DNA of 64,000 nt from Nymphaea colorata (GCF_008831285.2 NC_045144.1:23143716-23207715), one strand, 5' to 3'; positions 34,948 through 47,741 are shown, numbered from the stretch's first letter. Numbers and translations: made by a program. Notes: generated from the sequence alone by a model not told the origin.

Positions 34948-35299
34948 TCTTTCCTTAGTTGCCAAATGAAAAATTTTATGCTCGTACCAAGCCTTTTGGC
35001 TAAGGTATATTAGCATATCTTATATGGAACAATTTGATTAAACCCAATTTAATTAAGGTCCTATGCTCATTTTCCAAATATATGCATGACAGAGGTGGCC
35101 TTAGAAAGGGCTAGATGTTTATCATTGTATGATGATCGCATGTGCATCTTTCACAATATTTTGATCAATTTAATAATTTTTCGTTCTGTTTTCTTATTTA
35201 AATCAATGTTTCATTCGATCAACTCTATATAATCTTCAACATGATCACACCATGAGCTCATGCTTTAACCCAACTATCTAAATGACATTGATTTTTCAA

Positions 35300-36010
35300 A
35301 TACTGTCATTCAGCAAATCCATTTATCAGAATTACTTCAAGATCTACATTTTATCATACTTTGTCAATTTCTCATCTATTCGTTTGTCCAACTTCATATT
35401 TCTAAACATGATAGCCAGTTATTGGCTCAATTACCAGGTTTGCATGACTTATGTCATGCATTCTTTTGCCCTCATTTCAGCCAAATATTTTTTCAAGTTT
35501 CAATACTTATGATGTGTCTTTCCTCACATTTTACTACTTCCATAATTTCATTGGATCATCAATGATTCCTTGGCAAGTCTATTTTTTCTAGAGTTGCTTC
35601 GAAATATACATTTTATTATACATTGTCAATCCCTTATTTATTTGTCCAACCTCATGACCACCTATTGGCCCAATTACCAACTCACATGACTCAAGTCTTG
35701 CATTATTTCTCCCTCATTCATATGGAGTCCAATAACTTTCTAGCTTCAATATACATAGTGTGTCTTGCTTCCCATGGGTCGTCAATTATTTTTTGACAAG
35801 TCCATATTTTTGTTGTAGAATTGCTTCAAAATCTATATTTCATCATACTTTATCAATCCATCATCATCATTTATTCATTGGTCTGACCTCACATTTTCTA
35901 ATTCAATTACCAACTTTGCTTGGCTTAGGTTATACTTTCTTTTTCCTCATAATTCTCTATCCTCAGTACTCATAGGGTTTATTTCATCGTATTTTACTAA
36001 TTCCATAATT
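35300..36010 (+). repeat. degenerate tandem repeat, about 225-260 bp period
   Basis: Three diverged units recur near 35,310, 35,570 and 35,795. Each holds a TTGCTTC(A/G)A(A/G)AT(C/A)TA-like string followed by CATTTTAT(C/T)ATACTTTGTCAAT and, later, CCAATTACCAACT and TCTTGCATT(A/C)TTT. Strongly AT-rich and non-coding. Confidence 0.6.
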
Positions 36011-36189
36011 TGGGACATCGATTGCTCTTTGTCAATCCATCATTTATTTGTTCGGAATCATATTCTCGAACGAGACTTTGCTTGACAATTTTCTAGAGTC
36101 AACAGCCATAGTATATTTTTCTTCCTATTTTGTTACTTTCATGATTTTATTGAGTTATCATTGGATATCAATCTTTGCTTAACTCGAGT

Positions 36190-36670
36190 ATACTCCATTT
36201 TTCAATCATATAGATATATACATATGGTTGTCATATATGTTCTTGTACACACAGTATTATCTCATCTTTGATATATCTATATGATTGTCATAAATATTCA
36301 AGCAAAACCAATATTATCTCATGTATGATATATTCATAAGATTGTCATATATATGTATGTAACAACAACATTATCTCATCTATGATATATTCATATGGTT
36401 GTCATATATAAATATGTAACAACAACATTATCTCATATATGAAATATCCATATGATTGTCATGTATATATGTTTAACAACTCTATTATCTCATTCATGAT
36501 GTACTCATATAATTGTCATATATATTGCCTCTAATATATCCATATAGTTGTTCAGGTAAGGTCAATCTTTTCTCAAATCTGATACATTTATATGACTGTC
36601 ATATATATACATGTAATGACAATATTATCTTATCATTGATGTATCCTTATGATTGACATGTAGACAAATA
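36190..36670 (+). repeat. minisatellite, about 60 bp period, roughly eight units
   Basis: The unit is approximately ATTATCTCAT.TATGATAT, then ATTCATATGATTGTCATATA, then TATGTAACAACAAC. It repeats from 36,190 to 36,670 with increasing divergence at both edges. The central units (36,310-36,490) are the most alike. Confidence 0.85.
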
Positions 36671-36818
36671 AAATCTTCTCGCTTTGTTTTCCTTAAAGTT
36701 AGTAGACATTTCTCACAAAATTATGCACTACATCAGTTTTAAGATGACTTTAACACAAATAACATCATTCCTTACACAACAAAGAACACATGCTTCACTT
36801 TGCATATTATCGAAAGCA

Positions 36819-36820
<2 letters not shown>

Positions 36821-36859
<39 letters not shown>
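36821..36859. repeat. (TA)n microsatellite
   Basis: Uninterrupted TA dinucleotide run. Confidence 0.95.
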
Positions 36860-36863
<4 letters not shown>

Positions 36864-38086
36864 TTGCATGCATATACATTGACATATCTTTATATACATT
36901 TAAATATATTAAATATCTGAGAACTACATGCTGCACTTAGGTCTAAATATTTCTATACCTGAAAAATATAAGGTTTGTTCACTCAATCTGCGTGTGGATC
37001 TATGTACTCTAAAGGCAATCTACTAACACTTTAGTTTATGATAGTTGCTGCACTCGCTCTCTCTTTACAAGATGTGTATATATTTAAGATCTGATCATAA
37101 CATACTTATTTAATATTGCGTAGGTGTCCAAACATGGCTTGTTACTGTTTCTAAATATGTACTTGAGAAATTTATGGGTCGAGACAGTCCTGATTGACTA
37201 TGACTGATCAGTTTTTTTCCTTCCTTGTACTACACATACATAATCATATACATCTAGATTACCACACAACCCTTTTGCACATAACCATATCTATGCGTTC
37301 ATGATTGCCAACCCAAATTAAGTAGTGCACTTACCTGAACAGAGACTATTTGAATCAGCAACTTACTAGCATCCTTCTCTAGCACTTTGTGGTTGAGATG
37401 ATAAGAGAACAAGTCATTGTCCTCAATGTAGAATCCAACCAGAGATGCAACAAGAAAATGGAAGGTATCTCATTCTCTCTCCAATCTTTACAAAAGCTTT
37501 TTTCACTATGATAGCAGCAAGTAGAAGGCGAAAACGCCATTTACTCAAGCTTAATAAGCTCTGGCCTCAAAATTTCCGTTCAAATTTACTGTTACCCAAA
37601 GGAAAAAGGGTGACTCTTTTGCATCTCCTAGCCCCATTTAATATCTCTTTTATTCTTTCTAATAGTCCTAACATTCTACTCAACCACACCCCTCTAATTT
37701 TAACTATAGATTAATACTTAGTTTGATTGGTCCCAATACTTCATAAAACTAAACAGATTATATATGTATATATATATGTATATATATGCATATATACATG
37801 TTTATATCTCATTATATTTGTTTGAAATTATAGGGCTTTATAGAGATAACGACATGGGTATGAAATAACCATAGGGGTATGAGATAACGAAAGGAGCATG
37901 ACAAAAAACTAAAAGATGGTTCTTTGCCTCTCAAAAGGGTATAATGGTTATAACGACCTGCATATACGGACTGACACAACCATGGCTTTGCCATTTTGGT
38001 GCACCATGAAGGCATATATAAACCGCTTTGATTTAAGTGCAAAACACAAAAAAAGGTAAGATTGAGAAGAGCTGCAGGTTCCATAC
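36860..38086. other. no recognised gene
   Basis: AT-rich sequence. A frame at 37,445-37,714 (+) is unrecognised. A TA/TATG-rich patch lies at 37,752-37,805. Confidence 0.4.
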
Positions 38087-38460
38087 AAGGATCTCTGTAG
38101 CCCCCCCCCCCCACCAGGCTACAGTCCATCCACGACAGGAGAAGGGGATGCTACTCACAAGCTGGTCAGGGACAGGTTCCGGTCACTCTTTCGATGCCCT
38201 GTCTGAGTCTCGGCTATAGATGAATCATGGCCGGCCGGGATTGATATGAGACTACGGTTCAAAGCTTCCCAATCTGAGGGATTTTGTAGGTTCATTGATC
38301 AGGGGATTAGATTAGCAAAGCCCAAAAAGCCCTCGCAAAGCGACGCATGCTTCGACTTAGCCCTATGATCCGCTAATTCATCTCTTGATCTGGTATTCTG
38401 GGGGAACCCTTCATTGGGAACCTTCTTTCCTGCTTGAATCTGACTGAAAATGAAGAAGAC
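38087..38460. other. possible organelle-derived insertion
   Basis: The GC content and texture differ from the surroundings, and strings such as CTTGATCTGGTATTCTGGGG and AACCCTTCATTGGGAACC look like plant mitochondrial spacer sequence. A C13 homopolymer lies at 38,101-38,114. No mitochondrial gene is recognised, so this rests on general appearance only. Confidence 0.25.
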
Positions 38461-38672
38461 AACGAAGCCTTTTCAGTATGGACAAGGATATCTATTGAGA
38501 ATCGCAACAGGAATTCTCCAAGAAGCATCATATGCATTTCAACCACCTCTATTGAACAATTTCACTAGCTACATGCATGCCATCCTGTCCTTTCTGCATT
38601 TACCACCAAAGCAGCAATGCCACATGAAATTCAAAGGAATGCCCATTAGAAAATCATATGTTCTTTATTTAT

Positions 38673-38993
38673 AGGGATGTCAAGGATTGGATTCCAATAG
38701 GATATATCTTAACCGTATCCATTTTTTTGGATATCCATGTACTCCGATTTGAGTACAAATAAAGAGAAATCATATCTGAATCCAAATGCGCATTTTGGAC
38801 TGAATCCAACCGATTTTCAAAATGCATGTAAGAGGATTGGATATAGGAAGTCTGAATCTGCATACAAATTGGATCAGATATTTTTGTATCTTTGATCAAT
38901 TCAATTCTATTTCTTAATTAGATTTTTTTTTTTATATCTGATTTTGTTGGAATGGTCAAATATCCAATTTAAATTGGATATATGAAGATCTCT
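38673..38993 (+). mobile_element. hAT-like non-autonomous element, weak
   Basis: Starts TAGGGATGTCAAGGATTGGA, a hAT-style end, and finishes with GAAGATCTCTACC, an imperfect inverted counterpart. The interior is rich in GGATAT/ATATCC and GGATTGGAT strings, as in many plant hAT MITEs. No convincing 8-bp duplication. Confidence 0.3.
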
Positions 38994-39375
38994 ACCCATT
39001 TGTGGCTATAAAAAAAAAACAGTGGTTGAACTAGCAATTTTTAGCTGATGGGCATTATTTAAATCATTCTCATACTTTAAGGGGCTTTAATATTTACAAA
39101 TAACTAAAGAATAAAAGGTACATATATAAACATAGCAAAAATTTGTGGGGCTGGTGCTCGTAACTGCCCATACCACTCCACTGGAACCTCACGAACGCAT
39201 AGGTGTTTTCTGGCCCACTTCCACCTTACCCAATGATGATAAAAGGAAGATCAAGAATGAGGAGAATCCGGCCTCTATTCAGCCAAAGAGAGATTTCATT
39301 TCACCCGCCAAGAAGCTGCCATCACAAGTTGTTCCAAATCATCCCAAAATATTCTAGCCAATAATCCACCACCAC

Positions 39376-39736
39376 CAGGGTTGTACACGAGCCAACTTGG
39401 GGCCAGCTGGATCTTGACTCATCTCAAAAAACTCGAGCTTGAGCTCAATTGGAACCAGAGCACATGGTCGAGCTCGATTCGACTATATGGTGTTGAAAAT
39501 GAGCTCAACTCAGTTAACTCGTCAACTCGTCAACTCATTTAACTAATTCAACTATGATGAACTAGTTTTACATAGTTGAGGCAAGCCAAGTTTAAACCAG
39601 ATGAGTTCTTACAACTTGAAATTGACTCGTTTAACATTTTAAACGTAAATTTAAACTCAAACTCAACTCATTTATAAATTATTCAAGTTGAGTAGAGTTT
39701 TTTCAAACAAGTTGAAGTCGAATTGAGTTATCTCGA
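39376..39736 (+). mobile_element. truncated hAT MITE, same family as 41,545
   Basis: Left end CAGGGTTGTACACGAGCCAA, followed by CTCGAGCTTGAGCTCAATT, CAACTCATTTAACTAATT, GACTCGTTTAACATTTTAAA and AACTCAAACTCAACTCATTT. The same order of motifs occurs at 41,545-41,989. The right terminal repeat is missing. Confidence 0.6.
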
Positions 39737-41536
39737 TCCATTGCTGCCGCCTCCTTTTTACAGTCATTATCATGTAAGCCCACATTTCTTACTTTCCACA
39801 AGTTGTAGACTGTTAAGACACATAGACCAACAATTCTTGAACAAAAGCATGCGAAACTTCTGCTTCCAACACCTTTCACCCTTTCTTGCAAGAAGAGTTG
39901 GTACGAATATTAATAATGAACACCCAAGTGGTAAAATTTTCCATAAAATTCTTCAGTTGTAGACTAATCCTTTTAATATCTCTTGGTGTACACTAACTTA
40001 ACTATTTGCGCATCCAATGAAATTCATCTGTTCAAACACGCATGTATTTCTGGGGTCAACCTGGATTTAACTTGAAGGATCACGTGGTTAATTAAAACTG
40101 AAAAATATATGTAGCCTTCAGAATGTTGCATTATTGTTCGCCATCCACGTTTCAATCATTTCTCTCTGCTGGAGAGCCAAAAAGAGCAAGGCTTATGGAT
40201 GTAAATGATAAGCTTCATGGTTGGGCATATGTCCAACAGGCCTGCTTTTTTCCATTGGTGTTTGGTTTGAATTTCAAATCTGACAGCTAAAGTATTGCTG
40301 TCAGATCAGTATAACTTTAACACAGAAGAATGTGGATCCAGGCGATTCTTATGCCAAAAAATGCATTCTGGATCTGATTCTAATTTGGATTCCAGATTTT
40401 GGTTCAGCGATTGGATTTTGATCTAATGAAAATTTATATTCAAAACTGGGCTCAGGCTTAGTAAATAGATTTGGAATAGGAGCTGTATTAGACTACTATA
40501 CAACTTATTTGACATGTTCATCAAGTTACGACAAAAGTGTAGCATAACTGGTTGAGCCCATCGGCATGTAAGTGGTGTATTGTTGGCTTGATTTGGATGG
40601 TTACTGCTCTTTTGGACTGCAGATGATGGCACGGCTGCCACTTAGGTCCTCAAAGCATGCCCTGAACCCTTAGACACGGGGGCAAAGGTAAGTTTATAAG
40701 GTGTCATCCTCCAACCTAAAGCAGATGTTTTGTGAAAAGTAAGCAAAAATATCGACTGCATGATGGCAACAAAAGAAGGATGAGGAAACACGAGGCAGTT
40801 CATCCAAGAGAATGCCTATCCACAAAAAAGGAAAAAAAATCAGTTCCCCACTTTTCTCTTTTGAATTCAGTCCCTAAATAAGTGTATTTATACATGCTGA
40901 ACAACATCTATCCAAAATATCTCAATGAGGATATCAAAATGATTTTTTCTACGTGGTTCAGATTTATGCATTATTAAATTGAAGAAGCGCAATAATTCAA
41001 TACTAGAGAAGCCCACACAAATTTTGGCTCATATTTATGAATAATTGAATTTTTTTATGTACTTAATATGATGTGAACCAAAATTCGCTTTTGTTCAAAT
41101 AAATTCAACTCACTCTCTCCCAACTAGCTAGACTCTTCCAACCTCAGTATGTTCTCTCTCATTCTTCACCTCACCAAAATTCGTTTTTATGGACCGCTGC
41201 TGACTTGTATATTTTTTTTATTCAATTTTCTTTTTGCGGTTTGTTCTTGTATCTAGGGGACTTCTTGTCCCCAAATTTTGTTATGCATTAACATTTTATC
41301 GGCACCTGCTCTTTATCTCTCATCTTTTTTCCCTTTTCCTCATGGGGTACTCGCATTATAATGGGACATTAAGTCTCGTCAACTAAATATATTAAAACAG
41401 GCCTAACAAATGTACGTACTGGCAACTGTCAAAAGAGAGAGAATGAAGGATTTTGAGTAGCGCGGATATATAAAGTTTTACGTCATTAAAAAATATAGCA
41501 AAAGGTGCAGTCAGTTGCCACATGACCATGACTTCC
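39737..41536. other. no recognised gene
   Basis: AT-rich sequence with short ORFs only. Nothing recognised. Confidence 0.4.
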
Positions 41537-41544
41537 AGAACGCA

Positions 41545-41989
41545 TAGGGCTGCACATGAGCTGAGTCAAGATCAAGTTGGGCCACCTCGCACTCGATTCT
41601 ACTCAAAAAATTCGAGCTCGAACTTGAGTTGAGCTCCATAAAACAAGTTTGAGCTCGACTCGATGATCCAACATTCAGCTCGAACTCGGCTCATTTGACT
41701 CATTTAACTAATTTATGTTAAGTATGTCTCATCTTTTTAGCTAGTTTAACTCGATTAAATCATTTAGTTACTATTCATGTAAATATTTTATTCATTGTAA
41801 TTCAACTTTTACTATGCAATCGAGCCAAGTTGAGTTTTTACAGCCCGAATTTGACTCATTTAACATTTCAAGCATATACTTGAACTCAAACTCGAACTCG
41901 ACATGTTTTTAAACGAGTAAAGTTGGAGTTGAGTTTAGACAAGCGAGTTCCAGTTGAGCTCGAGCTGGCTCAACTCATTGTGCAGCCTA
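41545..41989 (+). mobile_element. complete hAT-type MITE
   Basis: Left end TAGGGCTGCACATGAGCTGA and right end, inverted, TAGGCTGCACAATGAGTTGA form terminal repeats. The flanks AGAACGCA (41,537-41,544) and AGAATGCA (41,990-41,997) make an 8-bp target duplication with one mismatch, as hAT insertion requires. Length 445 bp, no transposase. The interior is rich in GAGCTCGA/TCGAGCTC strings with palindromic character. Confidence 0.88.
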
Positions 41990-42469
41990 AGAATGCATCT
42001 ATTGTGAATTTTTTATATAGACATATCATCCTTGGATTTGACAGTCAATGGTTGATCCAGTCCTTTTCTGATGAATTTTATAAGATACTTTTCCAAAAGC
42101 AACCACCGTTGTCCAAAACTATACGTAAAAAATAAAAAATAAAACAAAATAAAAATTGACCTTTATTGTAGATCTTGGACATGATTACTTGGCTCATAAG
42201 TCTAATATATTTTTCAACAGCTCAAGTCTGTTCATACTTTCTTCATAGGTCTGGCCACAGTTTTTGTTGCGGCTGGCAGACCAAAGGTGGTTGCAGGGTT
42301 GGGTACCGGATAAGTAATTGGGTATCCAGTCTGTGATGGGCTGGACTTGGATTGGTTATTTAACATTCGGGTTGGTATAAAAGAAATTTGCCATGCTCGA
42401 ATCTGCCCGATATATATATTTAAAACTCATTTTTCATATTAATTTTTTATTTTGTTCTTTCTCTCTCTC

Positions 42470-42487
42470 TATATATATATATGTATG

Positions 42488-42512
<25 letters not shown>
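42470..42512. repeat. (TA)n microsatellite with TATG
   Basis: CT run, then TA, TATG and TA dinucleotides. Confidence 0.9.
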
Positions 42513-42518
<6 letters not shown>

Positions 42519-43640
42519 TAGAATGTTGTTTTTTTATGATCTACAAACATCAATAACAAATAAGGAGAAGTATTGTGCTTCTGAAACAAATAATAGAGAT
42601 TCCTCTGCTCGAAAGAAGAAAAAAACAGGAAAAGAACAAAAAAAAAGGAGGAAAAAGGTGTAAAGTAGTTTACTTGATAGCTTGGAAAACCACCACTACC
42701 AGTTTTTGAAGCTTAACCAGAGAATCTGCTACCGCTTCTTCTAGCTGTGTGCTGCTTGAGTGACGGAACACCATAGCTGTTTATTCACCACGGCTGTTTA
42801 TTCTGCCAGGTGTGGCTGGAGAAGCCACAATTGTTTTTTTCCCATCTGACGCAGCCAGAGAATCTGTTGCTGCCTCTTTCCGGTGAACTTACAACTCGGT
42901 CGCTGCAGACGGTTTCGCTGGACCTTCAAATCTGGCCGGCTCGCTGCGCGGTGAAGCCCTATGTCACTGTTACATTTTTCAGGCAGACCCATGACAAATC
43001 AAATGTTGCTCCCTACGCCGTGCTGCATTTTTTCTTTTAGGTCGATGATACTTGCCGCTTAGCAGGTTGCCGATGCTTGCTGGTTAGTCGGTCGTTAGCC
43101 ACCAGAATCAGCTTTATGGACAGAGGCGGACGAAACCCTATCTGAGAGAATTCAAAGAGGATAGAGAAGTACAACCAAAAAATGAGAAATACTCATGTTG
43201 AACCCAATTTATAGTCTCAGATTAAAAATTGCAGATTTATTTTACCATTTTTTACATATTCCCAAAACCTGATCAGATTTAATGAAAATGAATGCCGCAA
43301 CCTTTTTGCTAAAAGATTTTTCATAAAGAGGCTTACGAAAGTTAAATTTGTTTTGCAACCAAATATTGAGTTAAAATTGCATAAAGACACCCTTATGGGT
43401 CATGAAAATAACAAAAAGAGGGTCTCGAAAATTATTTTGAAAATAAAGGAAGAAAACCTCTTTATAAAATTCTGAATTGAAGCCTCCTTGATTTTAAGTT
43501 ATTTTAGAATATTGGTAGAGTATTAATGGCTTAATATGCATGTTTTCTTATGGTGTATATACTCTTAACAGTGGCTTGTCCTCTTCTTTGTGATTTTCTT
43601 AACTTGTCATTAAAATTCAAATTTAGAAATTACTTTTAGA
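42513..43640. other. no recognised gene; GC-rich patch
   Basis: 42,690-43,100 is GC-richer than the flanks and could be untranslated leader of the copia element that follows, but no LTR terminus or primer site was found. A GGGTTGGGTACCGG-type hAT scrap lies just upstream, near 42,297-42,310. 43,200-43,640 is AT-rich. Confidence 0.3.
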
Positions 43641-44450
43641 GTGGAAGCCTTAGAATTTGGCAAGACTGAAAAACTCAATGAAATCAACTTTCATGCATGG
43701 AAGCGTAGGATCCTCTTGACCTTGACACTTGAGTGGTTGATTCATGTCATGGACAATCATTTTTCTATCTTTGGTGACAAGCCCACATATGAGGAAAAGA
43801 AGGCCTATGATGTTTTTGAGACAAATGATCTGATGGCTAAAACTATTATGTTAGCCATCATGAAAGATGACCTAATGAGGGTACTTGAGGACCATCCAAC
43901 AGCTAAGGAGATGTTTGATGTTATCTCCTCGAAGTATAGCACCAGCACTACGATGCATATTTAGTTACTCCTAGAGCAGTATAATTCATATAAAATGAAT
44001 GAGTTAGTTAGAGTGGTTGATTATGTCAACAAGACATTGGTCACGACTGAAGACCTGGCCGTAATGGGAAACATGATTTCAGACAACATGCAGATCTGTA
44101 CGATCTTGAATAGCTTGCCTCTTCTTGGGACATGATAGTCATTGCCTTGAATCTTCACTTTGATACTTTTGACTCTAGAAAAGCTCCCCATCCAACTAGC
44201 TATTCAGCAAAAAACACCTGACTAAGAAAAAGGATGCAGAACTTATGATAGCCCAGGATATAAACCCTCTAATAGTCATATGCTAATCAGACTCAAACAA
44301 ATTAAAAAGAAAAATGATGGTAAGTTTATGGGCAAATTTATAGGTTCTCATAGACATCAAGGAATTGTAGTGGAATGATACAAGTGCGAGAAGCTAAAGC
44401 ACATGAAGAAGAACTACAGGACGAAGTTCCTGAACAAGAAGAACAACGAT
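43641..44450 (+). pseudogene. Ty1/copia gag relic
   Basis: Opens with LEFGKTEKLNEINFHAWKRR, the usual copia gag start (...L.G.N+..W+.+), and carries on as KTIMLAIMKDDLMRVLEDHP and TAKEMFDVISSKYSTST, the UBN2-type gag core. After a stop at 43,964 the rest is shifted and broken. The zinc knuckle is at about 44,379-44,412 (YKCEKLKHMKKNY): its first Cys is a TGA, the second Cys and the His remain, and the last Cys is Tyr. Confidence 0.85.
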
Positions 44451-44550
44451 GGTTAGCACAATAGCAACATCAATCAAAATCAAGAGGACTACATCAAAGA
44501 AGTCATATGTGTTATGTCCGAGTGTCTGTGTGCAAATGAAGAACTAACAG

Positions 44551-45073
44551 GTTGGTGGGTAAATTTTGGGCTACCTTTCTCATAGAAAAGACAAAGGAAG
44601 ATTTGGTCTGTATGGAAGACTTGGGTCTACGAGTACAAAAGGTCTATATGAGAAATAATTCATATTGTGATGCCATGAGCGTCGGGTCATATCGACTCAA
44701 TGTTGGAGGCACCAGTGTCATTCTAAATGAGGTTTTTGATGTTCCTTCTATGAGAATGAATCTAGTGTCTATTCCAGCTTTGATTGGAAAAGGTTTCGAT
44801 GTTCGTTTTATATAAAAAAAAGTCACAGTGGGAAAACATGACAACACCATGTCTAAAGGGAAATATGTAAAAGAACATTACATGTTTAATTTCAATGAAA
44901 TGCTTTCAGGTGCTGCTTATATTGACTCTATATTGAATGTCAATATAAACTTATGGCATGAAAGATTAAGCCATGTAAGTATTAACAAGATGAAGACTCC
45001 AACACAACTAAGTTTAATACCTGATATTAATGTAAATGACTTTGCGAAATGTGAGTCATGTTTATATAGATAG
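44551..45073 (+). pseudogene. Ty1/copia protease and GAG-pre-integrase relic
   Basis: The protease core at about 44,552-44,570 reads WWVNFG where the family has WWVDSGA, so the active site is lost. After a frame change come VYMRNNSYCDAMSVGSYRL, LNEVFDVPSMRMNLVSIPAL and GKGFDVRF, typical of the copia protease-integrase linker. The frame at 44,828-45,073 adds the zinc-binding HHCC region, LWHERLSHVSINKM and CESC. Two stops separate the pieces. Confidence 0.85.
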
Positions 45074-46085
45074 ATGGTAAGAAATCTCTTCCCTTATGAA
45101 GTAATTTGGGCTTGTGAATTTTTCAGGGTCGAAACACATAACAGATGTGAACTTTTCAGGGTCCAAATATACACTAGCATGTTATATTTCACAATAATCA
45201 TTGCTGATTTCTCAATGTTTGGTTATGTTTACTTGAACAATAATAAATATGAAGCCCTTGAGAAATTCAAGGAATACAAAAATGAAGTTGAGAGACAGCT
45301 TGACAAATACATCAAGGTTGTAGGTCTGATCGAGGTAGTGAGTATACATCAAATGACTTCCTCAAATACTGTATAGGCCTAAGAATTAATAGGAAAAGAT
45401 AGTGCCTAGAACACCACAACAAAATAGTGTAGCTAAGAGGTGTCACAAAACCCTCTTTTACTAGCAAGAATCTTGTTTGTATGTGCACACTTACCCAAAG
45501 TATTCTGGGATAAAGTTGCATTAACAGCTATGTATACTATAAATCGAGTGACTTGCAAAGCAGTCCCAACAAATTCTTAGAAGAGGTGGACTGGTGTGAA
45601 ACCAGATCTGAGTCATCTCAAGAGATGGAGATTTGTCACTCATGTTATAATCCTAGATACAAAAATAGATAAACTGATTAATAGATCTGTAAGATGCTTA
45701 TTTATTGGATATCCAAAAGGATTCAAAGGCTACAGATTATACCATTAGACTATGGGACTTGTCGAAAGTAAGGATGTAAAGTTCCTAAAAGGACTCAGTA
45801 ATGAGGACAATGACCTAGTAGAATATCAAACCAATCTATTGGACGATCTAATTTACACATATGAACATTGTAACCATGAACCAACTGGGGAACAAATTGA
45901 TAAAGAATAAATTGATTCGGGTGCCTCATTTTCTCATACTTTGTTAGGTCATAAAAGATATAGAGCTCCTCCTTTATATTTGAATGATTATTATGTATAC
46001 TTGGCAGAGGAGCTATACTATTTAGTTCATATTGATGAAATGTCAGATAATCTAACATATGATGAAGAGATAAAATTCACATGAA
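45074..46085 (+). pseudogene. Ty1/copia integrase relic
   Basis: FTIIIADFSMFGYVYL and ALEKFKEYKNEVERQLDKYI match the catalytic core around the first Asp. A frameshift then leads into RSDRGSEYTSNDFLKYC (family RSDRGGEY), around 45,325-45,375. Later segments to about 45,780 keep a broken TAVYTINRV and a GYPKG trace. The stretch 45,790-46,085 is the acidic spacer before RT. Multiple stops. Confidence 0.8.
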
Positions 46086-46089
46086 TTGT

Positions 46090-46830
46090 CAGATTGTGGA
46101 AAAGCTATAGATGAACAAATTGAATCCATAGAAACAAATAAAGTCTAAAAATTAATATAACTTCTTGAAGGAAGAAAACCCATCGGGTGTAAATGAGTGC
46201 TAAAGAAAAAGTAGAAGGTTGATGGATCAGCCATGAAATTTAAAGCAAGACTAGTGGCAAAAAAATTTTCCCAAAAAAAGGAATTGTTTATTTAGAAACT
46301 TATTCACCAATTGCAAAATTTGCTTCAATCAGAATAATTTTGGCAATTGCAGCTTTTTATGACTAGGATATTTTGTAGATGGATATAAAAAAACATTTTT
46401 AGAAATGATGAGTTAAAAGAAACTATTTATATGACACAACTAGAAAGATATGTCATCAAAGAAAATAAAGATAAAGTGTAAAAGTTGAAAAAATCCCTAT
46501 GCGACTTGAAGTAATCTCTTAGACAGTGGTATTTTGCCTTTCATAAGGCAATAACTAAGCTTGGATATGTAGCAAATCTGTTAGACCACTGTATATATGT
46601 CTGAAAAAGTGGGAGTCTGTTTTGCATCTTGTCATTATATGTCAATGACATTTTACTAGTTGGAAATGATAACAAAATGAGATTCAAAACAAAGACTTGG
46701 CTGAATGAAAACTTTGAAATGAAGGACACGGGTGAAACATCTTATATCCTATGTATAAATATCACTCGAGATAAAAACTTGATGTTTTTGAGTTTGAGCC
46801 TAGAATGATATATTGATTGTCTTTTAAAGA
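46090..46830 (+). pseudogene. Ty1/copia reverse transcriptase relic
   Basis: Traceable motifs are KPIGCK-stop-VLKKK (family GCKWVFK; TGG to TGA), KFKARLVAKKFSQKKGI, ETYSPIAKFASIRIILAI, and the catalytic box LYVNDILLVGND at about 46,634-46,669. The family has YVDD, and the first Asp is Asn here (46,643-46,645). A KDTGE-like segment follows at about 46,722. At least a dozen stops and several frame changes. Confidence 0.85.
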
Positions 46831-47592
46831 AGTTTTGAATGCAACATTGCAAATTGATTCGGACTCCCATAGCCAAAGGAGCAAATCTAAGCAAAAGCTA
46901 TTGTCCCAGTGAAGAACAACAAAAATTAAATGTCTCATATGCTCAGGCTGTTGGCAGATTAATGTATCCAATGTTATGCACAAGACTTAACATAAGCGTT
47001 CCTATTGGTCTTGTGAGTCGCTACCAAAGTAATCTTGGTTGGCCTCACTAGCAAGTAGTAAAAAAAAATTCAATATATTAAAGGAACAAAAATCTTTAAA
47101 TTGTCCTACTAAGCTGATGAATTAACTTTAGTTGGCTATTCTGATGTTGATTTTACTGGTTGTAAAGATGATAGTAACTCCACATCTGTATATGTGTTTC
47201 CCTTTCGAGGAGAAGCGATAGCCTAGTCCTGTAAGAAACATGGATGTATTAGCATACTTAAGAAGCATAGTATGTAGCATGCAATGTTGCAACTGCCTTT
47301 GCTATTTGGATAAATCGGTTTTTGAAAGACTTGATGCTAGATTTTAGTCATGAACCAGTTCAACTATATTGTGAAAATCAGACAGCGATATCTCTAATAA
47401 CATAGAGCTATTAAGTCCAAGAATATGCATATATTGGTGAAATACCATAATATACATAAAATAATTGAGAATAATAAAATCTCAGTTGATTACATGTCTA
47501 CCAATAATATGGTAGCTGACCCCTTAACTAAAACAATTTCTGAAGATTTGTTTACCAAGCATGTAGCCCATATGGGGCTAAGCTATGTTTGA
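46831..47592 (+). pseudogene. Ty1/copia RNase H and pol C-terminus relic
   Basis: LNVSYAQAVGRLMYPMLCTR at about 46,927-46,986 is the RT-connection motif. TLVGYSDVDFTGCKDDSNST at about 47,128-47,187 carries the RNase H Asp. The end is ISVDYMSTNNMVADPLTKTI then SEDLFTKHVAHMGLSYV, the standard copia C-terminus, closing at 47,592. Stops are scattered throughout. Confidence 0.88.
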
Positions 47593-47741
47593 AAGGTTGC
47601 AAAGGGAAGTCATTGAAGTAAAAAAATCTCTACAAACCTTGACTTTATTTATGTTACGAAAGATAAACTAATTATAGAAAACCACATAACTGGAGTCTAA
47701 TGAAACCCACAATCGTGAAGGCAAACTGGCGGTTTCATGAC

